Below, piece by piece: positions 5,716-6,250 of a stretch of 6,250 nucleotides of DNA. This DNA is from Spirochaetaceae bacterium (GTDB lineage: Bacteria; Spirochaetota; Spirochaetia; DSM-27196; SLAA01), in NCBI GenBank assembly GCA_003564775.1, contig PXEI01000260.1, positions 1 to 6,250 of the forward strand, written 5' to 3'. The translations under genes were made by a program, and so were the position numbers. Each line of letters starts with the position of its first letter. The stretch's first letter is position 1. The notes below the pieces were generated by a model. That model worked only from the letters and a program-made list of their open reading frames with translations, had not been told where the DNA came from and searched no databases.

Positions 5716-6250
5716 TATGTCAACCTCTTATTCTTGGAAAATCTGTTTGAGTATGCCGTCCCGGCCGCTACCATTATTATGAGCACAACACCCATAGCGG
5801 AGCCGCGTGCAATCTGGCCTTCCGAGACATAGTAGTAAATGTACACCGCCATGGTATCCCAGCCCGGTGGATACAGAATGAGGGTGGCTCCGAGCTCGGT
5901 CACGAGCTTAACCGCCAGGATAACGCTTGCGGCAAAGATCGTTGGTCGCAGCTGGGGTAGAACAATGTCTCTGAAGGTACGGGAGGGCGAGGCGCCCAGA
6001 CTCCAGGACGCCTCCTCCAGACTCTTGTCGATGCGTGCAAAGCCCGCAGTCAAAACTCGTACAGCATGCGGCAGGCGACGTATGGCAAGAGCCATGATCA
6101 GCACCCACGCAGTTGCTGTGAAGTCAAACCCACCAATCTGCAGTGTGCCGTAGCTGCGGGTTATACCAACACCAATGACAACACCCGGGATGATAAAGGG
6201 CAGCAGGGTGAAGTAGTCAAACCATTTCATGCGGGGTACCGATCTATGCA
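5715..6250 (-). CDS. ABC importer inner-membrane permease, C-terminal part (runs off right edge)
   Basis: The frame stays open to the window end: six codons before the Met at 6230 read H-R-S-V-P-R with no stop. That Met lies inside a conserved stretch (R..WFDYFTLLPFIIPGVVIGVG), so it is probably internal and the true start lies to the right. Counting from that Met, hydrophobic segments fall near residues 8-25, 38-55, 98-118 and 143-160. The EAA loop that docks on the ATPase is clear at 73-92 (EEASWSLGASPSRTFRDIVLP). The segment ELGATLILYPPGWDTMAVYIYYY followed by G-x-x-x-x-G-S-A fits the second half of FbpB/SfuB-type ferric permeases, which are often fused double-length proteins; 2-aminoethylphosphonate permeases look similar. 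It ends SNRFSKNKRLT with TAA overlapping the ATPase start. The substrate-binding protein would be expected further right. Confidence 0.9.
   Translation of the reverse strand, partial: HRSVPRMKWFDYFTLLPFIIPGVVIGVGITRSYGTLQIGGFDFTATAWVLIMALAIRRLPHAVRVLTAGFARIDKSLEEASWSLGASPSRTFRDIVLPQLRPTIFAASVILAVKLVTELGATLILYPPGWDTMAVYIYYYVSEGQIARGSAMGVVLIIMVAAGTAYSNRFSKNKRLT

Overview
The window reads as an ordinary bacterial chromosome segment from a Gram-negative (diderm) bacterium of moderate to moderately high GC. It carries exported outer-membrane-barrel-like proteins, a lipobox lipoprotein and a proteobacterial-style ABC importer. The mix of small tandem barrel proteins, a signal-peptide FecR-domain protein without its sigma factor, and very acidic envelope proteins suggests a free-living spirochaete, possibly from a saline habitat. 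That placement rests on overall resemblance and should be held loosely.

Layout, left to right. (1) Positions 1-606: the 3' end of one small barrel-like protein gene, then a complete gene for a related one 10 bp later. Their C-termini align, so they look like tandem paralogues. (2) Positions 607-746: intergenic, with a strong rho-independent terminator that closes this first unit. (3) Positions 747-4490: four tightly packed + strand genes. They encode a small exported protein with two degenerate SLH-like repeats, a large exported beta-barrel candidate, an exported FecR-domain protein, and a very acidic, Phe-rich lipoprotein. The first two overlap by ATGA and the others are separated by 12 and 10 bp, so they are almost certainly one operon. 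(4) Positions 4491-4593: convergent intergenic region with a GC-rich hairpin terminator. (5) Positions 4594-6250, minus strand: an ABC importer ATPase of the FbpC/PotA type and, upstream of it, the C-terminal half of its permease, which runs off the right edge. The two overlap as TAATG.

How the genes may work together. All four products of the 747-4490 operon carry export signals. They offer a possible envelope assembly: a barrel in the outer membrane, two periplasmic proteins with folds that in other proteins bind wall or envelope carbohydrate, and a lipid-anchored acidic protein. The function is unknown, and this operon is the best candidate in the window for an undescribed system. The minus-strand genes are a conventional importer, most like ferric-iron systems. 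The substrate cannot be fixed because the binding-protein gene lies outside the window. No tRNA, rRNA, CRISPR array, insertion sequence or attachment site was seen.
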